A DNA stretch of 64,000 bases from Gnetum montanum (GCA_015680685.1 MNCI01034266.1:86323-150322); one strand, 5' to 3'. Counted from the stretch's first letter, positions 11,281 to 23,076 are shown. The notes: generated by a model from the letters alone, not told the origin. Numbers and translations: made by a program.

Positions 11281-12370
11281 AGGTGCGTGCCTTTGTTTAG
11301 TTGAGTTGTGGTTTGTTGGTTGCTGCAGCCGCTGCTGTTGCTGTTGTTGTTGTGCCTTTGCGGGCGTCTTTTACTATCCTTACACTTTTCGTGGGCAAGC
11401 GTGTCTCTGTGATGTGAAGGTGGTGTTGTGTCTACGTTAAAGAGTAGGTTAATGGGCCGTCTAATCAATGAGCCAAGCCAAGCCAGGAGGGCGGGCGGGC
11501 AGGCGCCTTCTTTCATCAATTCCATATTGTGTGTGTGGTGGTGACCTGGCTTGTGTGTCCACAGCTGGTGCCTGTGAGGTAAGCATCCAGCGGGATATCA
11601 ACTATGGCTCCCATTCCATTCCCATCCGTCTGTTTTCCCATTCATTCCCTTTCCCACAGCACCCGCATGTAATCGTGCGCATGTTTTGCTCGAGTGCGCA
11701 ATCCTGTTGCTGTCGCCGCTGTTATGTCCTCCGTGATTTCATCATCGCTCTCTCAACGCCCCGATAAGAGAATTAAAGTGAATAAGGTCGGTGGTATTTT
11801 TCTAAAAATGATTCAGGTGTCTGGTATTCCGCTGCTTATACTCTATAATGGAGAGCCCTTCCATTGATTAGTCTCGATCTAAAACCGAATGGCTGGGGAC
11901 CAGAGAGTTCCTGAATTCTTCGTGCTTTTCTATCACTGTTTTCTTCGCAATGTGAAAGACAGTACCATATTGAATGCCCCGGAAATCGAAATACGACCAA
12001 GAACAAAGGCAGCCCAAAACCCGTATGAAATATACAATAAGATCAAAACAAAATCTAAGAAAAAACCATCCTTGTTCCTTATTTCTGGTCATTAATTCCA
12101 CTGAAAATACATCCTTATTCTTGGGATGTAGAAGACAATTCTTCACCATGAAGACACAGGAGAGAAACCATATCCCAAAGCTCATCTTAGTTATCTTTAC
12201 TCAATCTTAAATCCACTGTCGCACATCTAGCAATCAACTAGGTTAGTTATTATGTATTAAACACAGGGACAAGAAGATATCCGAAACGTTGGCAACGCTG
12301 AAATAACAAACATAGAAAACCATATCCTATAGTCTACTTTTTGTCATACTTTAAAGCTTTTAAAGCTTTT
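11281..12370. other. Right part of the gene island, no gene recognised
   Basis: GC-rich until about 11760, then AT-richer. It holds the donor-like site at 11579 but no frame with a recognisable domain. The frames at 11868-12210 have no visible relatives and are left out. Confidence 0.4.
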
Positions 12371-12374
12371 AATA

Positions 12375-12550
12375 ATGAAGTGTTGGTCTAGTGGTACGAG
12401 TCTTGGCGTAAGGTTAAGGTAACCCTAGGTCACAAGTTCATTCTACTAGTTGATGAAGACATCACTCAGCCCATGTCTAATCCTCAATATGTTTGTGGAT
12501 AGATGTTTGTGTGTTGTTCTCTTTTAGTGTTGTTTTGTTGATGATGATGT
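12375..12550 (+). mobile_element. Possible tRNA-derived SINE
   Basis: TGGTCTAGTGG at 12385-12395 fits a pol III A box and GTTCATTCT at 12436-12444 approximates a B box, about 40 bp apart as in tRNA. The tRNA-like head is followed by an unrelated T-rich body ending in a TTGTTGATGATGATG run. It does not fold as a tRNA with a clear anticodon, so a SINE is more likely than a tRNA gene. The ends are approximate. Confidence 0.4.
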
Positions 12551-12960
12551 CAGGGTATTTTGACATGCTTGGGAGTATTTTGGGACTATTTTGATGAGTT
12601 TGGGATGTTCCAGGGGCTAAGGGGACTTGTTTGGAGATGTTCGAATAGTTAGACATCTACACATTCTCAAGACCTCTAACATGATTTTAAGATGTCTACT
12701 CTAATATCTCTGCACTCGAGATAGATGTCTACTATTTTTCCTAGATGTCTTGTACAAATTTTAACATACATCAAATTATATGGTAAATTGGAGAGAAGGT
12801 GAAGAGATAAGAGGAAAGATATAAATAAATCTCTTGGGCCTTTAATTTGATCAAGAGAGAGAAAGAGAGGGAAAAAAAAGAGACAATCTAGGGAGAAAGA
12901 GAAGTTTAGAGAAGAGTAGATAGACATAGGGTATTAGCAAGGTGCCTTGATCATCATCCA
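12551..12960. other. Spacer with a small AGATGTCTAC-type repeat, no gene
   Basis: Between the SINE-like segment and the next LTR there is a patch (12650-12755) with four near-copies of the word AGATGTCTAC or its complement, then a purine-rich AGAGAGAAAGAGAG run. No gene is seen. Confidence 0.4.
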
Positions 12961-14196
12961 TGTTGTAATGCCTAAAAAATTTGGTTGCTGGAAGACCAAA
13001 AATTTCAGGTGAAACAACCTAACCTTGAATCCCAAGGGCCTCCGAGAAAGAGGATCCAAGAAACTTTGGACACTCTTGTTGATCACCGAAGGACTTAAAA
13101 AGTGTAAACAGAACAATATAATTTAACTGAGAATGTAGATATGATCTAAGAAAAAGCACAAAATTTGAACTTGGAATAAACTTGCACAGATAAATGAATT
13201 GTTGATTTTTATTAAAATAACAAAAATATTACAAGAGTAGAGTTTCAAAATGTACAAGTATGTGCCTAGATGCACAAGGAGTTGCTTGAATGGTGCTTGA
13301 AGTCAAGTGAAACTGGAAGGTTGTGTTCTACAATTGACTGCATGATCCAAGTGCTTCCTTCCAAAAACTCGTTGTTGGTTCTTAGATATGGATCTACTAC
13401 ATTGGTGTGTTGTAATGGTGGATAAAATGCTTGACTTTTTGCTACTGGGTAATGCACTAAGAGTATCCAATGCTTAGCCGATTGCCAATTTGTTAAAAGT
13501 CCTTTCAAAGTGTTGGAATTTTGTTTAAATAGGTTGTCAGTATTCAATTTGTTGAAGGTGTGGTAGGCATTTTACCTCTAGCATAGTTTCCATTTATGGT
13601 AAGTTTTGATACGTCCAAGGCCACCAAAACCATCCTAGATACCATAAATAGTAAATGGACTTTTTCAACTATGTTGGATTTATCCATCCATGTTGGCCTT
13701 GTTGGAACAACACTGGCATCGTGGAATTTTTGCTGAAATTGTTGAACTATGTTGGAGTTGTTGGAGAAACATTGGAATTGTTGGAAAAACGAAAATCTAA
13801 CCACTCCAATGTTGAGTCTGTGGCATCCACATTGGAATAATGGCAACTATGCTAGCCATTATTGGAAATATGGAAACCAAATCCCCCAATGTTGGGTATG
13901 GATGTTTCCAGTGTAGTAAAGGTCATACCCCCCACAAAACCCATGAAAATGCCAATTTTGGTAGTCCAAAAGGCATTTTTAAGCCCCCCAAGCCCAAATA
14001 TAAACATGGTATGACTTTTTTCACTTGGGGAGTGAGGCTATGACAACTTACAAGGCATTTTTTCAACCCCAAAAGTTAAAGTATGTGAAATTGCATCTCA
14101 TGAATTATAATCTTCACATTTTATAATAAAATTCCAACCTTGGCTTTGATGGTGGGATTTACAAATTGCAACATGAGATTTCTTGGTGGTGTTTCA
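12961..14196 (-). mobile_element. 3' LTR of a minus-strand Tat-type element
   Basis: On the plus strand this runs from TGTTGTAATGCCTAAAAAAT to TGGTGGTGTTTCA. It aligns with the LTRs at 14633, 39412 and 63379 through shared blocks (AAAAAATTTGG, CTTGAATCCCAAGGGCC, CAAGCCCAAATAT). It is followed on the right by a polypurine tract, so it is a 3' LTR. It is a good candidate for the 3' LTR of E2, whose 5' LTR is at 39412-40931. The flanking five bases do not match, so the pairing is not proven. Confidence 0.65.
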
Positions 14197-14209
14197 TTGG
14201 CCCCTCTTT
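14197..14209 (-). other. Polypurine tract
   Basis: On the minus strand AAAGAGGGGCCAA directly precedes the LTR start TGAAACACC. The same arrangement (AAATAGGGGCCAA before TGAAACACC) occurs before the 3' LTR at 58904. Confidence 0.7.
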
Positions 14210-14632
14210 GTTGATGTTTTGAGGATTAGCCTAAGAGACATCATCAAAGAACACAAAACATCACTATAGATCCATCACCAACATTTCCTCTCTGTGCTTG
14301 ATCCAGTAGTGTTGAACCATGTCAAAGAGTACTTGTGACAATGAGATAAGGTTATGGTGAGATGATAGAAGTTAAAGGCTATATTTGATCATGAGGTAGT
14401 GGTCATATGGTTAACAATGAGTTCCAAATATTGACATCATGGTCATGGTGATGGCACTAACATGTTTGCTAATCAATGTGGTCTTCATGCTTCATGCTTC
14501 GAAGTGTTGGTTACTCGGTAATATTCTTGAGAAGCCAACACTTCGCTCCAAGGCTTCTTTGGCCATTAGGATTCTCCCTTTGCATGTTTGAAGTTGTTGG
14601 TTTGTCTTTTTGGGCTTCACTAGCCTTTTGGT
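14210..14632 (-). other. 3' untranslated remnant of E2
   Basis: It lies between the polypurine tract and the next LTR. No frame or domain is visible. By position it corresponds to the untranslated region at 57811-58890 of E3. Confidence 0.4.
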
Positions 14633-15913
14633 TGTTGGTGCTAGAAATTTTGGTTGCTAGACAATTTTAACCTTGAATCACAAGGGCCTCCAAAAATGGG
14701 ATTCAAGGTGCCCTAGATGATTTGTCCAATTAGCCAAGGACTTATGAAAGTGTAAATAGAGGTGTAAACAAGAATGTAAATGGCTTTGGAAATGAAAATG
14801 AAAACGAAGTTGACAACAAAAACGAGGTAAAAGTTGCAGATCCGGAATGAAAGCAAATGTAGAATGTAAACTAAAACTTGCACAAATGAACAATAACTTT
14901 ATTTAAATAAAAATAAAGGATAAGGTTAATGAAGTACAAATTTTGTGCCAAGAGTACCAGAAGTTACTTGCAGGAGCTTGAAGTTCATTGGAGAAGGACG
15001 ATTGTGTTCTACAGCAACTCCACAATCCAGTTTCTTCCTAGCTCCAATTTCCAACAACGTTCTGTTGGTTTGCACTAGGGTCTACAATTATGGTTACAAA
15101 AATGGATTTTCACTTTTTGGTGTAATGGTAACTATGCAGGACTCTTTGTGCCTAGCGTAGTACTAATTTCTACTACCAAAAGTGGAAATAAGGTTGCAAT
15201 GGGCTTTAGTGATTGTGAAAGTTTGAAACTGTTGTGAAGGTTATAGATGTCAAAGTGTTGGAATTGGAATATGATGTTTATGTTTGTATATATAGGGTTG
15301 ATGTGGCTATTTTTGGGTCTGTGCACTACTAACATGATTGCTAACAGATTGGCATCAATTTGTAGGTGCAACGTCTATTAAATCTTAATGTAGTTATCAT
15401 TTATAGTAAGCCTAGTATGAACTATAGCTACAAAACCCATCCATTTACTATAAATAGTAAATGAACTTTTGTGACTATGTTGGCCACCATTGGAAAAATG
15501 GAAATACCAATAATTCCAACATTCCACTTTTGCTAGGTCTTGGTGGTGACTACGTTAGCCACTATCATCTCCTAGAACGGAATAGAGTTTCCCACCTACT
15601 GTAGCACCATGTCTATTGTAGCACTGTGTCTATTGTAACACCAGTCAAAGTTGATGGCTCTAGCGTAGTTGGGGCTATACCCCTACAAAAAACCATGGAA
15701 ATGATAATTTAGCCATTTCAAACGCATTTTTAGCCTTTCCAAGCCCAAATATGGGCATTGGATATCCTTTTCTACTTGGGAAGTAAGGAAATAACAACTT
15801 TTAAAGCATTTTTTAGCTCCAAAAAGTTGAAGTATGCAAGAGTGTAGCTCATGGGCCACATATCTCAGATTTACAAGGAATCCTTGCCTCAAGTTGGGAA
15901 ATGAAGATTGTAA
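14633..15913 (-). mobile_element. Second Tat-type LTR, truncated
   Basis: It starts TGTTGGTGCTAGAAATTTTG and aligns with 39412-40912, but the last 20 or so bases including GGTGTTTCA are missing. It then runs into sequence not shared with the other LTRs (15914-16140). It is either a nested solo fragment or part of a rearranged LTR pair inside E2. The minus-strand frame at 16075-15683 shares its sequence with 40912-40611 because both lie in LTRs; it is not called as a gene. Confidence 0.6.
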
Positions 15914-16139
15914 CCTCCCAAATTGGACACCCATCTTACCTATACATGGCATGAATTTATAGAAATTTATAGCCAATCTGTTAGCCAAATTACAACCATT
16001 TTTAGCCCAATCCATGACCCAAAACCCATAAAAATTAGGCTTAAACACCATTTTTAGGTTACATACTTTTTGCATTCACACGCTTTGGCATTTATAGCAT
16101 TTGAAAGCTCTTGCACACTTATAGAAACAAGGCTTCTTA

Positions 16140-16710
16140 GACCCCCCTTAGCATGGAACCCCTTGTGGCCTTGTAATACCCATTACCCCCCATGGGATTT
16201 CTGAGCTTTTGGGTTTCTACGCTGCACTCCTAGGATCCCTAACTCCTAGCTTAGAACACTTTGGCAACCAAAATCCTTTACTTTTTCCATCCCCAGCAGT
16301 AGCCAACATTGTCGACTTAGAGTAGCAGTAGAGGAGGTTCGATAGCATTGGGAGTGGTAGAGCATCTAGCTCGTGAAGTAGATTATATCAACTTCAATGG
16401 ACTCCAAACTTTCATCCAAGTGAATTTCCTTTGCTCTTCCATCAACAACATTTGTACAAATCTCCTAAACTTATTCTTTATTTTTAATAAATTTTTAAGA
16501 TTTTAGTTTTATGTACAATCTACATTTGTTGTCTAGTTTTAAGATCTACATTCTTCTTTTGCATTATTTATTTTGCATCCTGTAAGTCTCTGGGTAATTT
16601 TCCAGACCATTTAGGGCACCTCGGATTCCATTTTTTAGAGGCCTTGGGGATTTAGGGTTAAATTTGCTGTGTTGAGACTTTTGATTTTCTAGCGATTGAA
16701 TTTTTTGATT
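16140..16710 (+). mobile_element. Inverted Tat-type LTR fragment
   Basis: Read on the minus strand from 16710, the blocks TTTAACCCTAAATCCCCAAG, GAGGTGCCCTAAATGGTC and the AATAAAGAATAAG region appear in the same order as at 14639-14950 read on the plus strand. This LTR piece is therefore in the opposite orientation to its neighbours. It directly abuts the broken integrase at 16717. Confidence 0.5.
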
Positions 16711-16716
16711 GCAACA

Positions 16717-16860
16717 CATGGTATGAGATTGCTATGCCACTAGCAGGTGTCACAGGTTTTAACCTTCTATAGGCTATCATTTTCCATATATGACGAGTAA
16801 TCACCTAACCATCTAATCTTATAGGTCATAGCTCTAGGTCCTATATGTCCTTCACAGACA
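16717..16860 (-). pseudogene. Integrase zinc-finger fragment of E2
   Basis: On the minus strand the frame contains KTCDTC followed by NLIP, matching KTCDTCQKHGNLI in the E3 integrase at 56509-56550. Upstream lies a GHIGPRAM-like stretch matching GGHIRPKQ of E3. The region between this and RT is too short for an RNase H, so that part is deleted. The catalytic core is missing beyond 16717, where an inverted LTR fragment begins. Confidence 0.6.
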
Positions 16861-16989
16861 CCCTTGTGAACTTTCTCTAGGATTTTTTTGGCTTTCATTT
16901 TACCCAAGCACACTAACAATATGCCATCATAGGACCATTGACATAATATGTTATCACCTATAATGACATATTATTTTGATCATTTACAT

Positions 16990-17850
16990 ATAGCACCCTT
17001 TTAAGCAACAATTAGGCCTTGTGAAGATTCACCATGCATAAAGTAAAACTTGATATCCATAAGCCCAACAATGAACCTACAAATAAATTGTAATCTACCT
17101 TGCAATCCCCAAAGCTCCTTAAGGTTAGTAGGTGTTACTAAGTTGGATATGACCTTAACCTTATCAAGATTGACACATGTCCTTACTTCAAACACTACAA
17201 AGCCAAGAATCTTACTAGTCTTGAAACTGAAGACACACTTCTTAGGATTAAGCCTAAGCTCATACTTGAGGCATCATTTAAGTACAAGGTCAAGGTCACA
17301 TGCATTGTCATTGGAAAATTTGAACTTAACAACTATATCATCTATGTAATCATTGAGCAAACCTAGCATGTAATCACTAAAGATGTATGTTATAGATTTT
17401 TGGTATGTTGCTCTTGCATTCTTTAGGTCAAAGGGCATCATAGTATAGCAACAGGTACTCCAAGGGGTCATGAAGGTCGTGCTAAGTTGATGTTCTAGGT
17501 TGATCCTAATTTGGTTATATTTTGAGAACCCATCCATAAAGGATAATAAGGCATTCCCAGCCATGATACCAATAAATTGATCAATACTAGGTAAAAAAAG
17601 ATCATCGTTGATGGTTACCTTATTTAGGTCTCAGAAATCTATGAAAATGCGAATACTCCTATTTTTCTTATGGACTACCACTATGTTGGATACCCATTAT
17701 AGGTAGTTAACAGTTTTAATGAAACTAGCTTGGTATAGTTTTATGATTTCATCATAAATTTCTAAGGCCAAATTAGGTCTAATCTTATGCACCTTTTGCT
17801 TAACTGGTCTAATGCTAGGATAAAGTATGATATTGTGTTAGTCTAAGCAT
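16990..17850 (-). pseudogene. Reverse transcriptase of E2 (Tat clade), broken
   Basis: The frames 17564-17274 and 17195-17001 match E3 RT (54416-55093). They include FMDGFSKYNQIRIN, FMTPWSTCCYTMMPF, LNDYIDDIVVKFK with an intact IDD catalytic box, and LDKVKVISNL with LQGRLQF in the connection region. Upstream frames as far as about 17850 (KLYQASF, WVSNIVV, FIDF) are also recognisable between stops. The C-terminal RNase H is missing. It lies on the same strand and in the expected order after the E2 protease at 36438-35840, with the Athila-like insertion between them. Confidence 0.8.
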
Positions 17851-18480
17851 GGGTATAGGCTTAGCATGTCTTCATATGACTAGTAAAAGACCTTAATATT
17901 ATCTTGTAAGACCATAGTGATGTCTTGAGCCTATTAAGGTTCTAGTAAAGAACTTAGTTTTAGGGTTTTCTCCTCACCACTGTACGTCATGATAGGAACC
18001 TCAACCAGAGAGTTTTCAATAATGTCTCCAACCTCTAGATCAAGGGCTTTAACTAGGTTCTTAGGCCACTCTAGAGGTTTTCTGATTGAGGCTATGTGGT
18101 TGACAAGACTCTTAGGCTTAAGATCTAAGCAATCAAGATCAATGCATCATTCAACATCACCATGAGGCCCACTTAGGCACAAAGGTAAATTGATTTGCTT
18201 CTAGGTGTCCATACTCTAATTTTTCATATCAACCATAAATGCATTAATTGGAACCTAGGTAAAAATGAGTAAATAATGCTTAAAATGATATAAAATACCC
18301 TAGTAAATATGTAAACACATGCTATCCTAGTGTCAATCAAAATGAGAACAAGCGGCTATAGGATGTAGGCGAAGATAAATTAGATGGAATGAAGGTCAAC
18401 AAAAGTTAAATGAAGGTTAAAATAAGTTGAAACACCATAAGAACATGGAAAATAATGTCAAATATGGAAAACAAGGTTGC
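17851..18480 (-). other. E2 sequence upstream of RT
   Basis: No single open frame crosses this segment. It corresponds to the stretch that E3 has lost in the assembly gap at 54091-54415. In Ogre-type elements the second coding exon begins about here, so a splice acceptor is expected, but none can be fixed by eye. Confidence 0.35.
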
Positions 18481-18483
18481 ACT

Positions 18484-18545
18484 AGGCTAGTTTTAGGCCT
18501 TGGCATGCCATGTTGCTAGTTTCAGGCCTTGGCAATCCATGGCTA
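18484..18545 (-). repeat. Two TAAACT-type motif copies
   Basis: On the minus strand CAAGGCCTAAAACTAGC and a near-copy (GCCTGAAACTAGC) lie side by side. They occupy the place held in E3 by the motif cluster at 53985-54110, that is, between the antisense gene and RT. Confidence 0.5.
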
Positions 18546-18899
18546 CATGATTTTAAATGATGATCAAAGATGGTTAAATCCCATCAATTAACATTAATCA
18601 AAGATTAGAAAGAAGGTAATAGAGGCCATAGTAGTTAAAAAAAAGATAAATTTGATGAAACCGAAGGCTAGATGAGGTCAATTAATGATAATAAAGGCCA
18701 ATAATGCAAAACAAGGTCAAAACAGGTCAAAATTCCATGAAACAAGGTCAAATCTATCACAATAAAATACATATGGTAAAAATTGGATAATATAGGTCAA
18801 ACAAGGCTAGATTTTACCATTTTTAAGCATTATTAGGGCTATAGGGTTGTCGAGAGAGTTTGGACATATGAGGGGGTCATTTCAAGATTGTTTGAAGCA

Positions 18900-20294
18900 A
18901 AATTAATACTTTTCCTTATGACTGTGTTGGACACTACTAGTAACTACGTTGGCCCAGTGTAGTCTTGCATTCTCTAGCATAGTCACCATTCAGGGGTAGT
19001 TTCTTAGGCTCACTATGGTTACTTTTGAGCTCCTAGTGATCTAGATAGCTAGTGCAGGGGTAACGTATTGAAGATTTGCAAGTTTTGACACTTTTTGAGC
19101 TTCTAAAAGGCTGAAAAACATGTTTTAGGTGATGACTACATTGGGCTAGTATGCCCCAATGTAGTCACAAGGAATAGATAAGGTCATAGGGTTTTTAGGG
19201 CTTAAACAAAGTGCAATTGCAACTGGGTAACATGGGGGCAAGGTTTTGGGCATTTTGGATTAGTTTTAGGCCATTCTAAGGGGTATACTACTAATTGTTA
19301 TTATCACATTTTTTCTTCCTACTGTGACTACACTAGCCCAACGTAGTCACCAACGTTTTCAACATAGTCATGAATACAAACTATATTTTGGTGGCTTTAG
19401 AGCTCAATTGACCACACCAATGATCTTTCGAGGTTACTAATGTTGCTAGTTAAGGTTTTAGTGTCGAAATTGCTAGTTTTGGTGCTTATTTGAGTCTTGA
19501 ATGATCAAATACCTTATGACTATGGTGGGCATGCAATTCCTAGCATAGTTTAAGAAATTAGGATGGAAACATGGTAAAAAAGGATGAATCTTGGCTTGTT
19601 TCCCAAGGTTCCAAGGTTTGGGAATGCTTTGATAGGGTTTTGTGTCTTTCTAAGAGTTGATTTGAACAATTTCTGGGTAGTTTTATTCATGTTCAGGTGG
19701 ACTACGTGCGGCTCTAGTAGGGAATACGTTGGCCCAGTGTAGTCCCAATTTCCCATCAGTGTAGTTAGGTTTTAAGAATTGGAAAAAATGCATTGTATTC
19801 CTAAAGTTAACTTTGGTGAACCCCAAGACTCCTAAAAGTAAACTTTGAGTTGTTTTTATCAAGTTTTGGCAAATTTAGGTGAACTACATAGGGTCTAGGC
19901 AGGGACTCTGCTAGCCCAACATATTCCCAATATCCTTCAGCATAGTCTAGGCTTTGATAGTAAAAAATGATGAGAAAAGATGGATTTCATGGTCAAATAG
20001 GCTTTGGTGAGGTTCTAGGGTTTGTTAGGAGTGGATTTGGTCCTTTTACTATCAATTTTGGGTAACTTGGAGTGGACTACATTGGGGATTAAGAGTGACT
20101 ACACTAGCCTAATGTAGTCACCATTTTCCTCAACTTAGTTAAGGTTGTGGAAGTTAAAAATAGTGAATTATGGCTTGAATCCAATGTTTGATGATTTCAA
20201 TGTGTCTTAGCAAGGTACTATAGTCAAAAAAGGTCTTTTCTTATTTGGATTTGACTTGGATTGAGTTCCAAAATGTGGACTATGCTAGGCCCTA
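18900..20294 (-). repeat. Tandem array, about 190-bp units with GACTAC...GTAGTC cores
   Basis: Imperfect palindromes recur near 18943, 19137, 19325, 19519, 19712, 19892, 20097 and 20278. Examples are GACTACACTAGCCCAACGTA (19325) and TACGTTGGCCCAGTGTAGTC. The step is about 180-195 bp and the spacers are diverged. The last core is split by the Athila-like insertion at 20295. Short minus-strand frames here are not genes. Confidence 0.75.
20290..20294. other. Target-site duplication CCCTA, left copy
   Basis: CCCTA directly before the LTR at 20295 is repeated directly after the other LTR at 30065-30069. This fixes the ends of the inserted element. Confidence 0.9.
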
Positions 20295-21066
20295 TGATGA
20301 GTGGCGAGGTACCCCTACACTCAACCATACGAATATGAGCATAACACACGCGATCTAGTCGAACTCTGTAGACTAAGTGCCTACATGCCTCATGAAACAC
20401 TTAAGGTTAATTATTCATTTTCTTCCCATACTTACTTTTATTTGTCATGGTGTATGGTTAAGTAAGTTTGAGGTATATGATTTTTATAGCTTTTTTGTTG
20501 TATCTCCTATGCTAGTGAGGTGAAGGGTTGAAGAGACTAATTACTAACTTTAACAAACTAACTAAGTCTAAATTAACCTAGCATCAGCATCCATTCCCAC
20601 TTACCGTTCACACCCTGAACCAATGCAACCGTGGTTACCAAACGCTAGTCGTTGTTGGGATCACCATGCGTAACGCATGTGCTCGAAGCAGTCGTATTGA
20701 GGCACTTAACTAGGAGAGAAGGATTAAAAAAGATTTAATGACTAATAAAGAATGTAAATGATAAACAGTAAATAAAAATAAATAAAAGTCCTAATTAGCC
20801 TATTCCATGCACTACAAGGTTTATCCAAGAAGCTCATCTTTATTGCCGTACACACACTTGTGTTTAGGTACAATGTTTGCTCGAATAAAGATCCATTCAC
20901 TTTGGAGTTCCTACTGTGGGCACATGGAAAATATTCTATCTCTAAAGGGATCAAACTACCAGAGTTTCACTATGGTCTAAGCCTAGGATGAGAAACAAGG
21001 GAGAGTTGCCTCTTATTTATAGATATGACGGTGATATCGTGGCCCATGTGATATCGTGTCCCATCA
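20295..21066 (-). mobile_element. 3' LTR of the Athila-like element
   Basis: It is bounded by TGATGAGTGG and GTCCCATCA on the plus strand and aligns end to end with 29292-30064. TATAAATA on the minus strand lies at 21021-21014, only about 45 bp from the U3 end. The adjoining bases on the internal side, ATGGGGGA on the minus strand (21074-21067), serve as a short polypurine tract. Confidence 0.9.
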
Positions 21067-23076
21067 TCCCCCATGACTAAATGAAAACTTGACCTTGAGT
21101 TCCTTACAATAATATCGGAAAGGTATGGGATTATTGACTCAAAATGGAACCAATGGGATGACATGTGAACGGATCATCATTACAAGATAACAAAACTGGT
21201 GTTCATGACAACAAGGGTGAACACCTTATTACATTGACATCAGGCCTTATTTGGTAGCTAAGAAAGAGAGAGAGAAAGAAGTTTTGCTGCTACCAACACC
21301 AAGATTGCACCTCTCGTTGTCCATCCGTAAGCGTGCCATCGATCTTGCTCCTTGCATAGCTATTTCAGCATCGCTCCATTCCAAGTGTTCCCTCCAGATC
21401 CAATCTGTTGTTGTACGATTGCCATATGCAAACATAACACAATCTTATATTAGTAAGGGTAGATGAATTTCAATGCAATTGATACCTTTCTTTGGTGTAA
21501 GTCCATTGGCTAAGTTGTGGCATGGCTGATTGCAGATCTGGAGGTGTATGGGTTAGGGGAAAATCGAAAAAATTGGGCCCTGTACCCCCATGACTAATAG
21601 TGAACCTCCAGTAGTGATAGAAAGGAGAAAGAATAAGAATCAAGAAAGATGGAGAAAAAGAGAGAACTATGACATCGATGAAATGGATGTCAAGATGACA
21701 ATGAACAAAATAAAATGGATTGCAAAAATGTTAGGGGAAAGAATTTAACTGGTGCACCAAATAGGAATGTCAGTGGGTCCTCCCCAAAGCAGGCTCATGC
21801 CCTTAATGCCTTGACAAACTCACATTCAAAGAGTCCGTAAGCTCTGGGAATGTCATTTGGAACAAGAGTTAAAGTCTTAACCACAAGAATTCACCAAAAA
21901 GAAAACAATGCATCAACTAAAATATAAACTAATGATATCATCGACAATGAGGTGAACAATGGAGAAAAGGGTGGAGAGAAGAAAATGGGATGGAATCCCA
22001 AGAACAAGGTGGTATACAGCCCCTTGTGGATTTCATGATTAATGTGACTTGGTAAATCTCACTCCAAGTCTGGCGTCAAACAAACCATATCCAGTGACTT
22101 CGCATCAATGGATTTGGCCAATCCATCCTCTTGAAGTAATAAGAATGCCTTCACCCAAGGGCCACCACCATTTCGACGAAATGAATGAGGAGAGAATGGG
22201 AAGCGAGAAGGGCCTTAGTTAGAGTGAACATTTTTATTTTAGTTCCAAAACCAGTTCTTGTAGCCCAAATAATTATTTCATCTAAGGGGTTTGCTTTGAA
22301 TTCTCACTTTCTCTTCTCTTTTTTGTTTGTTTGTTTTATGTGTTTATGGGTGAGAACCACACCATGCAAAGACTTCTTATTTTTATTGACTTAGCTTTCG
22401 ATAATTGGGTAACGTCAAAATGGTAAGAAAACTCAAGAAGAAAACATCCAAGCACCCAAGAGAATGGCCAACACAAATGCATCAAGTTCCCTTGAAGTCA
22501 CATCCTTTTCAATCCTTGAGTCCTTCCTTAGTTTGAGAAATGTCCAATCACCGGTTCGTTAAAGTTCTTATTTAGAAAGAGACTATACATTTCCAAGCCG
22601 AGAGAGATCATACAAACTAGTGGATGAATGGATGAAGTAAACTCATTGCCTGCCATATCAAATGAACCATACCTTAGTATCAACATCAAGACTTAAAGGT
22701 AAAAACCAAACATTAGCAATCAGTACGAAAACAGTTCATACCATCATGAAGAACACTTATTGGGTGACAACTTACAAGATGGATCACACATGCACATGCA
22801 CACAAAAAATGAAAAAGTATAATGATGTTGNAAAAACAAAAATAAGAAAAGTTAAAGAAATTTGTAAAAAAAAAATGTGTAAGAAAAAAACATGGAAAAC
22901 AAAAATGTGTAAAACAAAAATTAAAAAGAACTGAGGTCCTCGATTTATAAGCACAGGTGGCCATCTCCCCCATGGTTGAATGGAAAGGGAGAGATCTGAA
23001 ATAAGGAGCATGGGTGCCTGCTACTAGAGGTGTGAGTTGCACTGGCTGTTCTTGGTTCATGGAAAGGTTTGGTTTG
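21067..23076 (-). other. Region between integrase and 3' LTR, no gene recognised
   Basis: Athila elements often carry an envelope-like frame here. In this copy the 2 kb holds only short frames with no recognisable domain or signal/anchor pattern, so either the extra gene has decayed or it was absent. A single N at 22831 beside an A-rich low-complexity stretch (22795-22930) marks an unresolved gap. Confidence 0.5.
22831..22831. other. Assembly gap (single N)
   Basis: One undetermined base next to an A-rich run. The true gap size is unknown. Confidence 0.9.

Noticed and set aside
12384-12444. Genuine tRNA gene
   Set aside because: A- and B-box-like words are present but no full cloverleaf or clear anticodon stem can be drawn; a SINE head fits better.
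15683-16075. 130-residue minus-strand frame similar to the frame at 40912-40611
   Set aside because: Both lie in copies of the same LTR. The similarity is shared repeat DNA, with no evidence of protein-level constraint.
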